From Metabacillus litoralis (GTDB lineage Bacteria; Bacillota; Bacilli; Bacillales; Bacillaceae), in assembly GCF_007994985.1 (NCBI RefSeq), contig NZ_VOQF01000014.1:45688-109687 (forward strand): a stretch of DNA of 64,000 bases, given 5' to 3'. The notes under the pieces are model-generated. The model was not told where the DNA came from and made no database searches. It saw only the letters and a program-made list of their open reading frames with translations. Shown here in pieces: positions 33,071 through 42,204 of this stretch; the stretch's first letter is position 1; every line of letters begins with the position of its first letter. The position numbers and the translations under genes were made by a program.

Positions 33071-33301
33071 GTGCCCGACTTTGGACAAATTGCTTTACTA
33101 AGTATGATTGTGAATATCGTTTTTTTTATGATCACTTGGTGGGCATTACAAGCAATAAACATTGAAAAATGGCTAAAATCTGGCAAAGTCATGCAAGCAA
33201 GAGTACTTTTAATTTTACTAACAATTGCAATCGGATCTTTGGTAAGTAATTTCTTTTTAGACTATTTATTATGGTCTCAACAACTTCCATCACTCTTTTA
33301 A
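33071..33301 (+). CDS. ywzB: DUF1146 membrane protein YwzB
   Basis: This 76-residue protein with two membrane helices (about residues 7-28 and 46-66) has the family motif FMITWWALQAINIEKW and the closing LVSNFFLDYLLWSQQL. It sits just before ywmB-murA, as in B. subtilis. The GTG at 33071 is 8 bases from GGAGG, whereas ATG 33065 is too close to it. Function is unknown. Confidence 0.88.
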   Translation: MPDFGQIALLSMIVNIVFFMITWWALQAINIEKWLKSGKVMQARVLLILLTIAIGSLVSNFFLDYLLWSQQLPSLF

Positions 33302-33462
33302 ACATGTTTATTGATGGTTAGAACTGGGAAGAAAAGCTATATATAACAAAAGCACTACATATATTGCGATTTCTATGACCTTGTCTAATTTTGACGACTT
33401 TTTCCACGTATGTGTCCTTGCTTTCCGGTAACAATGTTACTAAGGAGAGGAAGTGACTCGGT

Positions 33463-34191
33463 GTGAAAAAAAGAGAAATGATGATTGTAGCAATTTTACT
33501 GATTATTGGATGGAATATGTTGGCCAGTCATATAGATGCAAAAGAAAATCGTTCAAAGCTTGATTTTATGGCGAATGCAATGGAAAGCCATGATATTTCA
33601 ATTAACGATTGGTCTTTATACTCAAAAAAGACTGTTGATAAAAAATCAATTGAAGAAGTGAAACATTTTACAAAGCAATATCGTCAATACACATGGACAT
33701 ATGAAACTGAGGATGACGTTTATAAAGCAATTGGCGTTTATCACAACAATGATAAAGATCTTACTGAAAAACTCCAGTTTATTACTACCCTCACAAATGA
33801 CCATACACAATCGTATATCCTTTATGAGGTAAAGGGTGTAAGTGCGCAAAATGATTGGAACAACTTGACTGATACCTTCAATAAGCAAGCATTCGACATT
33901 TTTCGTGAGGAAACTACAACTTTTGCTTGTTTAACAGGATCTATTGATGATATGATGAAAGGTGTTTTGAATCAAAAATCGAACGAATTATTAAAATATT
34001 TTCATGCAGAAACAATTGAAGAATTACAAGAAGATCAATTTGTATCAGTATCAGCTAAAACCCCATTATGGGAAGATTTTATTCCAACAACAGATGATAA
34101 CATGAATATGCAAATTTCATTGAGATCTGACGGATTGGGCGCTAAAACAACGGTCGTAATAGGAACACCAATCATTACGTCTGAATATTAA
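33463..34191 (+). CDS. ywmB: YwmB, TATA-box-binding-like secreted protein
   Basis: This 242-residue protein of the YwmB family (DUF1779) has an N-terminal membrane or signal segment (about residues 5-22), so most of it lies outside the membrane. The family fold resembles TATA-binding protein by structure, but its role is unknown. It starts with GTG after AAGGAGAGG. It is followed by murA after 32 bp, as in B. subtilis, and probably shares a transcript with it. Confidence 0.88.
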   Translation: MKKREMMIVAILLIIGWNMLASHIDAKENRSKLDFMANAMESHDISINDWSLYSKKTVDKKSIEEVKHFTKQYRQYTWTYETEDDVYKAIGVYHNNDKDLTEKLQFITTLTNDHTQSYILYEVKGVSAQNDWNNLTDTFNKQAFDIFREETTTFACLTGSIDDMMKGVLNQKSNELLKYFHAETIEELQEDQFVSVSAKTPLWEDFIPTTDDNMNMQISLRSDGLGAKTTVVIGTPIITSEY

Positions 34192-34223
34192 TATAGAGAA
34201 ATTGGGACGCGGAGGGGAATACT

Positions 34224-35531
34224 TTGGAAAAAATCATCGTCCGCGGCGGTCGTAAGTTAAACGGCACTGTTAAAGTAGAAGGAGCAAAAAATGCCGTTTT
34301 ACCAGTAATCGCTGCATCTTTGTTAGCAAGTGAAGATAAAAGTATTATAAGTAATGTACCTACGCTCTCCGATGTGTATACAATTAATGAAGTTCTTCGC
34401 CACTTAGGCGCAGATGTCCATTTTGAAAATAATCAAGTGATTGTAGATGCATCAAAAGAGCTATCAACAGAAGCACCGTTTGAGTATGTAAGAAAGATGC
34501 GTGCATCTGTACTCGTTATGGGAGCACTTCTAGCCCGTAAAGGTTCTGCACGTGTTGCATTACCAGGTGGTTGTGCAATTGGATCTCGACCAATTGACCA
34601 ACATTTAAAAGGCTTTGAAGCTATGGGCGCTTCAATTAAAGTTGGAAACGGCTTTATTGAAGCAGAAGTAAACGGAAGACTGAAAGGTGCTAAAGTTTAT
34701 CTTGATTTCCCAAGTGTTGGGGCAACAGAAAATATCATTATGGCTGCTTCTCTTGCAGAAGGTACAACAGTTCTTGAGAACGTAGCAAAAGAACCAGAAA
34801 TTGTTGACCTGGCTAATTATATCAATGCTATGGGTGGTAAAATCCGTGGCGCTGGTACAGGAACAATTCGTATTGAAGGTGTTGAGGAACTAAAAGGTGC
34901 TCAGCATTCGATTATTCCTGACCGAATTGAAGCAGGCACATTCATGGTTGCTGCAGCTATTACAAAAGGTAATGTACTTGTTCAAGATGCAGTACCAGAG
35001 CATTTAACATCTCTTATTGCGAAAATGGAAGAGATGGGAGTAGAAATAATTGAAGAAAAAAATGGTCTACGTGTTATCGGACCAGAAACTCTAAAATCAA
35101 TTGATATCAAAACAATGCCACACCCTGGATTTCCTACAGATATGCAATCTCAAATGATGGCATTGCTATTATGTGCTAAAGGAACGAGTATGATTACTGA
35201 AACAGTTTTCGAAAATCGTTTTATGCATGTGGAAGAATTCCGTCGTATGAATGGAGATATCAAAATTGAGGGGCGTTCGGTTATTATTAACGGACCAGTG
35301 GGATTACAAGGTGCAGAAGTAGCAGCAACAGATTTACGTGCAGGTGCAGCATTAATTCTTGCAGGATTAACGGCAGATGGTCACACACGTGTTACTGAAC
35401 TAAAGCATTTAGATAGAGGATATGTAGGTTTCCACGAAAAATTAGCAGCAATCGGCGCTGATATTGAACGCGTAAAAGAAGAAATTACAACAAAAACTAA
35501 TTCTGATCAGCAAGCTGCCGTTTCAGATTAA
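34224..35531 (+). CDS. murA: UDP-N-acetylglucosamine 1-carboxyvinyltransferase
   Basis: MurA transfers enolpyruvate from PEP to UDP-GlcNAc, the first committed step of peptidoglycan synthesis. It has 435 residues. The catalytic Cys that fosfomycin alkylates is Cys117 in GGCAIGSRP, and [12 protein letters not shown] near the start binds UDP-GlcNAc. It starts with TTG after GGAGGGG. A terminator follows at 35543-35582 (AAAAGAAGCAGG / CCTGCTTCTTTT). Position corresponds to B. subtilis murAA, the essential paralogue. Confidence 0.97.
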   Translation: MEKIIVRGGRKLNGTVKVEGAKNAVLPVIAASLLASEDKSIISNVPTLSDVYTINEVLRHLGADVHFENNQVIVDASKELSTEAPFEYVRKMRASVLVMGALLARKGSARVALPGGCAIGSRPIDQHLKGFEAMGASIKVGNGFIEAEVNGRLKGAKVYLDFPSVGATENIIMAASLAEGTTVLENVAKEPEIVDLANYINAMGGKIRGAGTGTIRIEGVEELKGAQHSIIPDRIEAGTFMVAAAITKGNVLVQDAVPEHLTSLIAKMEEMGVEIIEEKNGLRVIGPETLKSIDIKTMPHPGFPTDMQSQMMALLLCAKGTSMITETVFENRFMHVEEFRRMNGDIKIEGRSVIINGPVGLQGAEVAATDLRAGAALILAGLTADGHTRVTELKHLDRGYVGFHEKLAAIGADIERVKEEITTKTNSDQQAAVSD

Positions 35532-35542
35532 TATGCCTTCAT

Positions 35543-35592
35543 AAAAGAAGCAGGAGTCAATCATTGGCGCCCTGCTTCTTTTATTTGTTTTT
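35543..35592 (+). terminator. rho-independent terminator of murA
   Basis: Perfect 12-base arms around a 16-base loop, followed by a T-rich run. Confidence 0.9.
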
Positions 35593-35875
35593 TTTTACAA
35601 AAACCAAATAAAATATGTACAGAAAATAATTCTAATCAGGACTTTACTAGAATACCTATATTAGCTGGAGTTTATACATGGAAGTTGAAAATAGTTCATA
35701 AAAATTTCAGATTGAGTAGGTCTAAGTTCTTTCTCCATAGAGTTGAAATCCCTTGCCTAAACCTCCCATAAAATAAAGCAATTCCCATGTTATTTCTGTC
35801 ATAAAAGCTTGTCCATAACCATAAGATGGAATATAGATATACTATTTAATCTAAAACCTAACGGAGGCCTTAGAC
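35593..35875. promoter_or_regulatory. spoIID upstream region
   Basis: AT-rich, with TCATAAA near 35800 and CATAACCATA near 35814, about 14 bp apart, which loosely resembles a sigma-E promoter. B. subtilis spoIID is a sigma-E gene. The fit is too loose to be sure. Confidence 0.3.
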
Positions 35876-36898
35876 ATGAAACCAATTAAACCAGCCCTTT
35901 TTATCTTTGGAGGATTATTTATCATTATCCTTCTTATTCCTACCTTACTCGTTACGCCATTTATGGATCAATCCAAAGGAAAATTAGGTGAAGAGCTAAC
36001 TGTCGCAAAAAGCAATGTTCCTGTGTTAGCAGAATCACCTGTGGATGTTCCTGTTTATAGAAGTCAAGCACAGCAAATCGAAAACATTCCATTAGAGGAG
36101 TATGTTATTGGTGTTGTTGCATCTGAAATGCCAGCAGAGTTTGAAACAGAAGCATTAAAAGCACAAGCATTGGCTGCTCGAACATATATTACAAAGCAGC
36201 TTATGAATGAAAAAACTTATGGTGCTCCAGCTGGATCTGTTGTGACAGATACAACAATGCATCAGGTTTATAAAAATCAAGAAGAATTGAAAAAGCAATG
36301 GGGAAATGATTATATAGCGAAGTTAAATAAAATTACAGAAGCTGTTGCAGCAACACAGGGTAAAATACTTACATATGATCAAAAGCCAATTGATGCCTCA
36401 TTTTTTTCAACAAGTAATGGATACACAGAAAACTCTGAAGCATATTGGAAGGAAGCCATTCCTTATTTAAAAAGTGTTAATAGCACATGGGACGAAAAAT
36501 CACCTAAATTTTATGATCAAAAAATCATCACAATTAAAGAATTTGAACAAACACTTGGCGTTAAAATTGATACAAGTAAAGAAACAGTTGGTACAATTAA
36601 GGAATTAACACCTGGAAAACGTGTAGCAAAGGTAGAAATTAGCGGAAAAGAATTTACGGGAAGACAAATCCGAGAAAAATTAGAACTAAAATCCTCAGAT
36701 TTTACATGGAAAATCAAAGGTAACTCTATTGTTATTGAAACAGAGGGATTTGGACACGGAGTTGGCATGAGTCAATATGGAGCAAATTTTATGGCTGAAG
36801 CCGGCAAAACCTACGATGAAATCTTGTCACATTATTATCAAGGCACAGAAATCGGCACAGCTGAACCGTTTTTATCGAAGTATACAGCTAAACAATAG
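35876..36898 (+). CDS. spoIID: stage II sporulation protein D, lytic transglycosylase
   Basis: SpoIID is the mother-cell glycan-cleaving enzyme of the DMP (SpoIID-SpoIIM-SpoIIP) engulfment machine. It has 340 residues: one N-terminal membrane anchor (about 7-29), then the SpoIID domain with [19 protein letters not shown], whose Glu in ASEMP is the family's catalytic residue. The metal/active-site region [14 protein letters not shown] and the C-terminal [14 protein letters not shown] are present. GGAGG lies 9 bases upstream of the ATG. It stands alone between murA and spoIIQ as in B. subtilis. Confidence 0.96.
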   Translation: MKPIKPALFIFGGLFIIILLIPTLLVTPFMDQSKGKLGEELTVAKSNVPVLAESPVDVPVYRSQAQQIENIPLEEYVIGVVASEMPAEFETEALKAQALAARTYITKQLMNEKTYGAPAGSVVTDTTMHQVYKNQEELKKQWGNDYIAKLNKITEAVAATQGKILTYDQKPIDASFFSTSNGYTENSEAYWKEAIPYLKSVNSTWDEKSPKFYDQKIITIKEFEQTLGVKIDTSKETVGTIKELTPGKRVAKVEISGKEFTGRQIREKLELKSSDFTWKIKGNSIVIETEGFGHGVGMSQYGANFMAEAGKTYDEILSHYYQGTEIGTAEPFLSKYTAKQ

Positions 36899-36928
36899 CT
36901 AGCGGAATGAAACCGATTAGGCATATTT

Positions 36929-37022
36929 GCTATTTTAATGAATTTATTTGGTGAATGGTCCATTTTATTTGCTATAATGACGAGTTTATTTGCTGGAATC
37001 TTCATTTTATTTGCTAAAACAC
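36929..37022. repeat. 21-bp degenerate tandem array after spoIID
   Basis: ATTTGCT or ATTTGGT recurs at 21-bp steps in about five units (ATTTGCTATTTTAATGAATTT and variants). The core differs from that of the 18.4-kb array. It is non-coding. Confidence 0.8.
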
Positions 37023-37070
37023 ATGAGATATTAGTTTTTCGACAAATCCCGACTAACTATTCCATATAAA

Positions 37071-37116
37071 AAGCTATGAACATAGGTGAAAACCACTTCT
37101 CCTATGTTCATAGCTT
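37071..37116. terminator. bidirectional hairpin after the VanZ gene
   Basis: Perfect 16-base arms (AAGCTATGAACATAGG and its complement) with a 14-base loop. It is flanked by A-rich and T-rich sequence and lies at the 3' end of the minus-strand VanZ gene. Confidence 0.85.
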
Positions 37117-37121
37117 CTATT

Positions 37122-37493
37122 TTATTTCTTTTTAAAATAAATCCTTTTTGCAATCAAATACGACACTACAACACCAATTGTATCTTTGACAAAATCAATC
37201 ACCGTAGCTGATCGAGCTGGTACAAAGGATTGATGAATTTCGTCAGTTAGTCCATATAAGATAGCAATAACGGCAGCAACAATACTCATTCTTTCATTCC
37301 ACTTATCATATTGAATAAAAGCAAAAGCCAATAACCAATATAAAATCGCAAATTCAATAAGATGTAGTGACTCCTTTATAAGCGAATCAAACGAAAATGG
37401 TGTATTCACAATAGCATCTGCTGGGAAACTGGATAGTGTCCAAATTAGCCCCATATATAGAAAGGGGAAAATGGTGAAGAGAATTTTTTTCAT
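37122..37493 (-). CDS. VanZ-like membrane protein 1
   Basis: This 123-residue VanZ-family protein has four hydrophobic helices (about residues 4-20, 45-64, 70-86, 100-118) and the family marks KESLHLIEFAILYWLL, YGLTDEIHQSFVPARS and VIDFVKDTIGVVVSY. VanZ proteins lower teicoplanin binding in some hosts; here resistance should not be assumed. AAGGAG lies before the ATG. A second VanZ-like gene lies on the other side of spoIIQ. Confidence 0.88.
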   Translation of the reverse strand: MKKILFTIFPFLYMGLIWTLSSFPADAIVNTPFSFDSLIKESLHLIEFAILYWLLAFAFIQYDKWNERMSIVAAVIAILYGLTDEIHQSFVPARSATVIDFVKDTIGVVVSYLIAKRIYFKKK

Positions 37494-37597
37494 AGTAAAC
37501 TCCTTGTTAATCCTCGTGATTTAAGATTTTTTTCATATCGTACATATTATTATAAACATAGTGCATACTAAATTTTAAAAAATATTTTTAAAGATGT

Positions 37598-37626
37598 GTA
37601 TATAATTCCGGAAATCTGTTCAGACT
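37598..37626 (+). promoter_or_regulatory. sigma-F-like promoter of spoIIQ
   Basis: GTATA at 37598-37602, a 15-bp spacer, GTTCAGACT at 37618-37626: the same design as the spoIIR promoter. B. subtilis spoIIQ is a sigma-F gene. Confidence 0.6.
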
Positions 37627-37647
37627 GATTTCTGAGGTGATGATAGA

Positions 37648-38538
37648 ATGAGAGAGGAAGAAAAGAAACGTACTTCTCAAAACACAAAATTAAATCAATT
37701 TTTTAGAAAACGTTGGGTATTTCCGGCAATTTACCTAATGAGTGCAGCAGTAATCTTAACGGCGGTATTATGGTATCAAGGAATTAGCAACGATGTAGCT
37801 GAAGATCTTAGACAACAAAATGATCAAGGTGAAGATGTTGCATTAGAACAACCAGAAGCAGTAGAAGTTAATGCTTTAAAAGAAAACTTCGCAATGCCTG
37901 CAATTGATCCAGAGCAAGTACAAGTTGTGAAAAAGTTTTATGATGCAAATGCTTCTACTGAAGAACAAGAAGCTGCCCTTGTATTTTACAACAATACGTA
38001 TAGAATGAACAAAGGTATTGATATTGCAAGAGAAGATCAAAAAGAATTCGATGTTGTAGCATCTTTAAGTGGTACAGTATCAAAAGCTGAAAAAGATCCG
38101 ATCTTAGGTTATGTTGTTGAAATTGAGCATGAAAATGATGTTGTAACAGTATACCAATCATTAGCTGAAGCGAGTGTACAAGCTGGTGATAAAGTAGAGC
38201 AAAATGAACTAATCGGGAAAGCTGGAAAAAATCTTTATAATGAAGAAGATGGCATCCACTTACACTTTGAAGTTCGTCAAAGCGGTAAAGCTGTTAATCC
38301 TCTAACATATATGGAAAAGCCGGTAACATCCATTGAAGAGGCTACAAGTGAACAAGCTAAAGAAGAGGAAGCACCAGCAGAAGAAGCTCCAGCAGAAGAT
38401 TCAGAAACTCCTAAAGAAGGCGTAGAAAAATCTGATGAGAAGTCTCCAGAAACAGACAAAGACGCCCAAAAGGGAGAAACTGAAGGAAGCGAAGATTCTA
38501 CTCAGCCTGAGGCTTCAACTAATACAACAAATTCGTAA
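37648..38538 (+). CDS. spoIIQ: stage II sporulation protein Q
   Basis: SpoIIQ is a forespore membrane protein that meets SpoIIIAH across the septum, holding the engulfing membranes and the feeding-tube channel. It has 296 residues: an N-terminal membrane helix (about 25-43), a LytM/M23 domain (about 115-228) and an Ala/Glu/Pro-rich acidic tail that B. subtilis lacks in this length. The first zinc ligand of LytM enzymes (H in HxGxD) is Asn here (MNKGIDIA), while HLHFEVR remains, so the domain is probably catalytically inactive, as in B. subtilis. GAGGTGATGATAG precedes the ATG. Confidence 0.95.
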   Translation: MREEEKKRTSQNTKLNQFFRKRWVFPAIYLMSAAVILTAVLWYQGISNDVAEDLRQQNDQGEDVALEQPEAVEVNALKENFAMPAIDPEQVQVVKKFYDANASTEEQEAALVFYNNTYRMNKGIDIAREDQKEFDVVASLSGTVSKAEKDPILGYVVEIEHENDVVTVYQSLAEASVQAGDKVEQNELIGKAGKNLYNEEDGIHLHFEVRQSGKAVNPLTYMEKPVTSIEEATSEQAKEEEAPAEEAPAEDSETPKEGVEKSDEKSPETDKDAQKGETEGSEDSTQPEASTNTTNS

Positions 38539-38560
38539 TTCGTAATGATATCTTTTATAT

Positions 38561-38602
38561 GAGGTTGAACTCAATTTACTCGAGATCAACCTCAATTTTT
38601 TT
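38561..38602. terminator. hairpin between spoIIQ and a convergent VanZ gene
   Basis: GAGGTTGA and TCAACCTC arms with an inner CTC / GAG pairing and a T-run on the plus-strand side. Confidence 0.8.
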
Positions 38603-39001
38603 TGTTGTAAAAGGTAAAGCACAAACAAAGCCAATAGCCCCACCCAAGGTATTCAACAATAAATCATCCACATCAAAAGCTCCTACACGAAACCCGATCT
38701 GTAAACACTCAATACATAATGATAATAGAAATGTGAAAATCAAAGTCTTTCCAAAGGTTAGCCTAGGTATAAGGAGGACAATCAGAAACCCAAATGGTAG
38801 AAAAGCAATAATATTCCCAACAAATTGATCAGTTAGCGAAAATCCAGAGAAAACTGAAAAATACCCATCTATTGTTTTAAAAGGAATAAGGTTAAAAGCT
38901 AAAATTCCTTCAACAGATCTCCGATAGTGTGAGAAAAACAATAAATAAAAGAGGAAACAAAGATAAAACGTAAAGCATAGATATAGTACTAACTTTTTCA
39001 T
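38576..39001 (-). CDS. VanZ-like membrane protein 2
   Basis: This 141-residue VanZ-family protein has four hydrophobic helices and the family marks NLIPFKTI, VGNIIAFLPFGFLIVLL, SLCIECLQIGFRVGAFDVDD and LLNTLGGAIGF. It has a GGGGAGGG site. Its 3' end overlaps the spoIIQ terminator hairpin. It is only distantly like VanZ-like protein 1 at 37.1-37.5 kb, so the pair is not a recent duplication. Confidence 0.88.
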   Translation of the reverse strand: MKKLVLYLCFTFYLCFLFYLLFFSHYRRSVEGILAFNLIPFKTIDGYFSVFSGFSLTDQFVGNIIAFLPFGFLIVLLIPRLTFGKTLIFTFLLSLCIECLQIGFRVGAFDVDDLLLNTLGGAIGFVCALPFTTKKIEVDLE

Positions 39002-39132
39002 TTAAGAACCCTCCCCTTAGTTAAAGTAACAGAAATACCCACATAATAGAAAGTTATTTATTTCCCTAATCAGTTATCGATTTCTGTCGAGCGAAATGTC
39101 TATGAAAATATTCCTGAATTTTCTAAAAAGTA

Positions 39133-39161
39133 TTGACCGAACGGTATGTTCAATTCATAAT
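39133..39161 (+). promoter_or_regulatory. sigma-A promoter with an inverted repeat before the symporter genes
   Basis: TTGACC at 39133 and CATAAT at 39156 are 17 bp apart. ACCGAACGGT (39136-39145) is an ACCG/CGGT inverted repeat overlapping the -35, a form common in TetR-type operators. Confidence 0.55.
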
Positions 39162-39249
39162 AAAAAAGTAATTACATCAAATGTGTCAAAAAGGTGAACA
39201 AATACGCGTAGTAATGGTAACGCTTACAACAAAAAGGAGGGATATTCAA

Positions 39250-39429
39250 TTGTTCATCTTACTAATACTTTGCATAACAGGTTTTAGCCTGTTTATGAGC
39301 TTTCGCAAAAAAAAGCCTCAATTCTTACTAATACCAGTTTTATCACTACTACTCTACTTCATAGTGCAAATTGCTCTCGTACCAGCTTCATTTATTGACA
39401 CATTAAAATTTATTTTTAGTTTATCGTAA
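39250..39429 (+). CDS. small membrane protein ahead of the symporter
   Basis: This 59-residue hydrophobic protein has two helices (about residues 1-17 and 26-50) and a basic FRKKKPQ loop. It starts with TTG, 9 bases after AAAGGAGG. I know no named family. It is first in the transcript with the DUF4212 and symporter genes, so it may be an accessory subunit. Confidence 0.6.
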   Translation: MFILLILCITGFSLFMSFRKKKPQFLLIPVLSLLLYFIVQIALVPASFIDTLKFIFSLS

Positions 39430-39466
39430 AAAATTGTATGCTTTATAACCTTATGGAGGTGGCTTT

Positions 39467-39769
39467 ATGAAAAAGATTGAGAAAAAGGTTGCGGATGCAT
39501 ATTTTAAGGAACGAACACGCAATATTATTATTTATTTACTAATCGGTTTTGTTGCGTCATTTGGAGTGGTGTTGTTTGCCGAGCCTTTAAGTGGAATCAC
39601 TGTCAATGGCTTTCCATTCCATTATTTCATGGGAGCTCAAGGTGCAATTGTTATCTTTATTCTTTTATTGTTTGTTAATGCAAAGGTTAGTGACAGTATC
39701 GATAAAAAATATGGTATTGATGAAATTAAAAATGTTCAGTTAAGTGAAGGTAAATCAGTTGATCATTAA
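39467..39769 (+). CDS. DUF4212 sodium:solute symporter small subunit
   Basis: This 100-residue protein has two membrane helices (about residues 19-39 and 53-72) and the DUF4212 pattern: ADAYFKERTRNIIIYLLIGF, a central FPFHYFMGAQGAIVIF, and a charged C-terminus. DUF4212 genes precede VC_2705-type SSS symporters, as here. GGAGGTGG lies upstream. It is predicted to form one transporter with the next gene product. Confidence 0.9.
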   Translation: MKKIEKKVADAYFKERTRNIIIYLLIGFVASFGVVLFAEPLSGITVNGFPFHYFMGAQGAIVIFILLLFVNAKVSDSIDKKYGIDEIKNVQLSEGKSVDH

Positions 39770-39864
39770 TTTATAGGATTAAAATGAATCATCTGTGAGT
39801 CAACATCAGCTACCCTAGGGGAGATAGTGGGAAGAGAAATGCTCGAGACAAAAGGGGGATCTTC

Positions 39865-41514
39865 ATGGACGCACAATTTTTAGTATCATTAACGATTATT
39901 TTAGTCACATTTGCTCTATATATTGGGATCGCAATTTATAATACAGCAAAACAAACATCAGACTTTTATGTAGCAGGACGCGGTATTCCACCGATCTTTA
40001 ACGGAATGGCTATCGGAGCTGACTGGATGAGTGCTGCTTCCTTCATTGGTTTAGCAGGAACAATCATGCTATTAGGATATGACGGACTTGCCTATATAAT
40101 GGGCTGGACTGGAGGATATCTTCTATTAACCTTCCTATTAGCACCACAGCTTCGTAAATATGGACGTTATACGGTGCCAGAATTTATCGGTGATCGCTAT
40201 AATAGCCATACAGCTCGTGTCATTGCGGCAATTTGTACAATTATTATTAGTTTTACCTATTCAATTGGTCAGCTTTCAGGCTCTGGAGTTGTTATTGGGC
40301 GACTTTTTGAAATAGATGCTAAGATTGGTACATTAATAGGTGTTGTACTTATTGCATTTTATTCAGCATTCGGTGGAATGAAAGGGATTACATGGACACA
40401 GGTTGCTCAGTATATCATCTTAATTATTGCGTATATCATTCCGGTTATCTTTATGTCTCTTCAAATCACAGGTAATCCAGCACCATGGTTATCCTACGGA
40501 AAAATCGTAGAAGAAATGGGTGCACTTGATCGAGAACTAGGAATCTCTGAATATTTTGCTCCGTTTACCAATGGAACAAAATGGCAGTTCCTGGCGCTTA
40601 TGTTTACCTTAATTGCTGGTACAGCAGGCTTACCACATGTTATTGTTCGTTTTTACACAGTTTCAACAATGAAAGCAGCAAGATGGTCTGGAGCATGGGC
40701 ATTACTTTTTATCGGACTTTTATATTTATCAGCACCAGCTTATGCTGCGTTTTCACGTTTTATTTTAATGACACAAGTAGCGGGACAAAAGCTATCAGAG
40801 CTACCAGCATGGACAGCATCCTGGGTTAATACTGGTAAACTACAAATAGCTGATGCAAATGGTGATGGAATTCTCCAATGGAGCGAGCTTATTATTTCAA
40901 ATGACATTGTTGTTATGGCAACACCTGAAATTGCCAACTTAGGTTTATTTGTTATTGGTCTAGTAGCAGCAGGTGCGATGGCTGCAGCACTTTCAACTGC
41001 AGGTGGCTTAATGATTGCCATTTCATCTTCATTTGCACATGATATTTACTACCGAGTTCTAAAACCAAATGCTTCAGAAAAAAATCGTTTATCTGTTGCT
41101 CGTTGGTCGATCGTTGTTGCTACTGTTTTAGCAGGTTTAGTAGCATTAAACCCACCAGGAGCAATCACTCAAATTGTTGCATGGGCATTCGCTCTTGCTT
41201 CAGGAACATTCTTCCCAGCATTATTAATCGGAGTATGGTGGAAGCGATCTAATACCTATGGAGTTATCTCCGGAATGTTAGCAGGACTTGGTGTAACACT
41301 AGCCTACATCTTCTTAGCTAAATATGGTGGTATTACTATTCTAGGTATAATTGATACAGGAGCAGGAGTATTCGGGGCTACAGCAGCTATTTTAACGAAT
41401 GTCATTGTTTCTCTGTCAACTAAGCCACCTTCAATTAAAGCTCAAGAGGAAGTATTGAATCTTCGTTATCCTGAGCAAATGACGTATAAAGATGGCGAGG
41501 TTTGGATGGATTAA
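39865..41514 (+). CDS. sodium:solute symporter large subunit (VC_2705 type)
   Basis: This 549-residue SSS-family transporter has about 13 membrane helices and resembles ActP-like acetate/short carboxylate carriers. Marks: SDFYVAGRGIPPIFNGMAI, ADWMSAASFIGLAG, YTVPEFIGDRY and GTAGLPHVIVRFYTV. A loop holds DANGDGILQWSE, which fits a canonical EF-hand calcium loop (D-x-N-x-D-G-x-x-x-x-x-E). The substrate is unproven; a small organic acid is my best guess. It ends with PEQMTYKDGEVWMD. Confidence 0.92.
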   Translation: MDAQFLVSLTIILVTFALYIGIAIYNTAKQTSDFYVAGRGIPPIFNGMAIGADWMSAASFIGLAGTIMLLGYDGLAYIMGWTGGYLLLTFLLAPQLRKYGRYTVPEFIGDRYNSHTARVIAAICTIIISFTYSIGQLSGSGVVIGRLFEIDAKIGTLIGVVLIAFYSAFGGMKGITWTQVAQYIILIIAYIIPVIFMSLQITGNPAPWLSYGKIVEEMGALDRELGISEYFAPFTNGTKWQFLALMFTLIAGTAGLPHVIVRFYTVSTMKAARWSGAWALLFIGLLYLSAPAYAAFSRFILMTQVAGQKLSELPAWTASWVNTGKLQIADANGDGILQWSELIISNDIVVMATPEIANLGLFVIGLVAAGAMAAALSTAGGLMIAISSSFAHDIYYRVLKPNASEKNRLSVARWSIVVATVLAGLVALNPPGAITQIVAWAFALASGTFFPALLIGVWWKRSNTYGVISGMLAGLGVTLAYIFLAKYGGITILGIIDTGAGVFGATAAILTNVIVSLSTKPPSIKAQEEVLNLRYPEQMTYKDGEVWMD

Positions 41515-41621
41515 GTTGAATAGTAAATTTAGGACAATTGTGCTTGGTGGCATGATTGTTCTTTTTTGTTGTTAAGCTCTTTAAGTTACATAAAGGCATT
41601 GGTAGAAGGGTTAGCGTGTTA

Positions 41622-41749
41622 GTTGATTTCCGCTCCAGGTTGCTCGCTTTCCGCGGGGTGGGCGGTGAGCCTCCTCAGCGCAAGCGCCTGCGGGGTCTCA
41701 CCTGTCCCACTGCTCCCGCAGGAGTCTCGCACCTTGCGCTCCAATCAAC
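41622..41749. repeat. GC-rich interspersed repeat (type B), copy 2
   Basis: Inverted ends GTTGATT and AATCAAC enclose the reverse complement of the 5898-6027 core (CTTTCCGCGGGG, GCGCAAGCGCC, CTCCCGCAGGAGTC). A short open frame across it has no coding support. Confidence 0.87.
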
Positions 41750-42204
41750 GATAATTAGATTGTGGTAAAAATTAGTAAAAATAAAACAAGGTAATAAGTA
41801 TCGAATAGAACCATCAATTTGAAACAGATCTTAGAGAAATGCCCTACCCTACAAAACCTCCTACCACTCTGCCCAAGAAAATAGATTTATTTAGTTATGT
41901 TTTCTTACATATTGGAATACCTTTTAATTAGCAATAAATGAAGTTTATAATTTTAACATTTTCTGCATTAGTTTCACTCTTAACTCGACAAATTTCTTGG
42001 GAAATAATCTTCTTTCCATATTACCTAAGTGTAAAAATAATTATTTTTTCACAGCAAAACTCAAGGCTTTCCCATTGATAAATGAGGATTTTTTAAAAAA
42101 ATTTAAATAATGCCTTGTCCCACTTGAGTTTTCTTGCATATATCCTTACCCAAGCTAATAAAATGTTACAAACCTATCAAAGAGAGTGTTTGAGGTGAGG
42201 GATC
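41750..42204. other. intergenic region upstream of the spoIIID leader ORF
   Basis: About 450 AT-rich bases. CAAAACTCAAGG near 42054 and a complementary ACTTGAGTTTTC near 42120 can form a long, loose hairpin. GCATATATCC near 42137 might be a sigma-E -35, but no clear -10 follows. I see no gene. Confidence 0.4.

Noticed and set aside
33014..33160. Small basic plus-strand frame overlapping the ywzB start
   Set aside because: It has no ribosome site and is out of frame with the conserved ywzB gene.
41556..41768. 70-residue plus-strand frame
   Set aside because: It covers the type B repeat and has repeat-derived composition.
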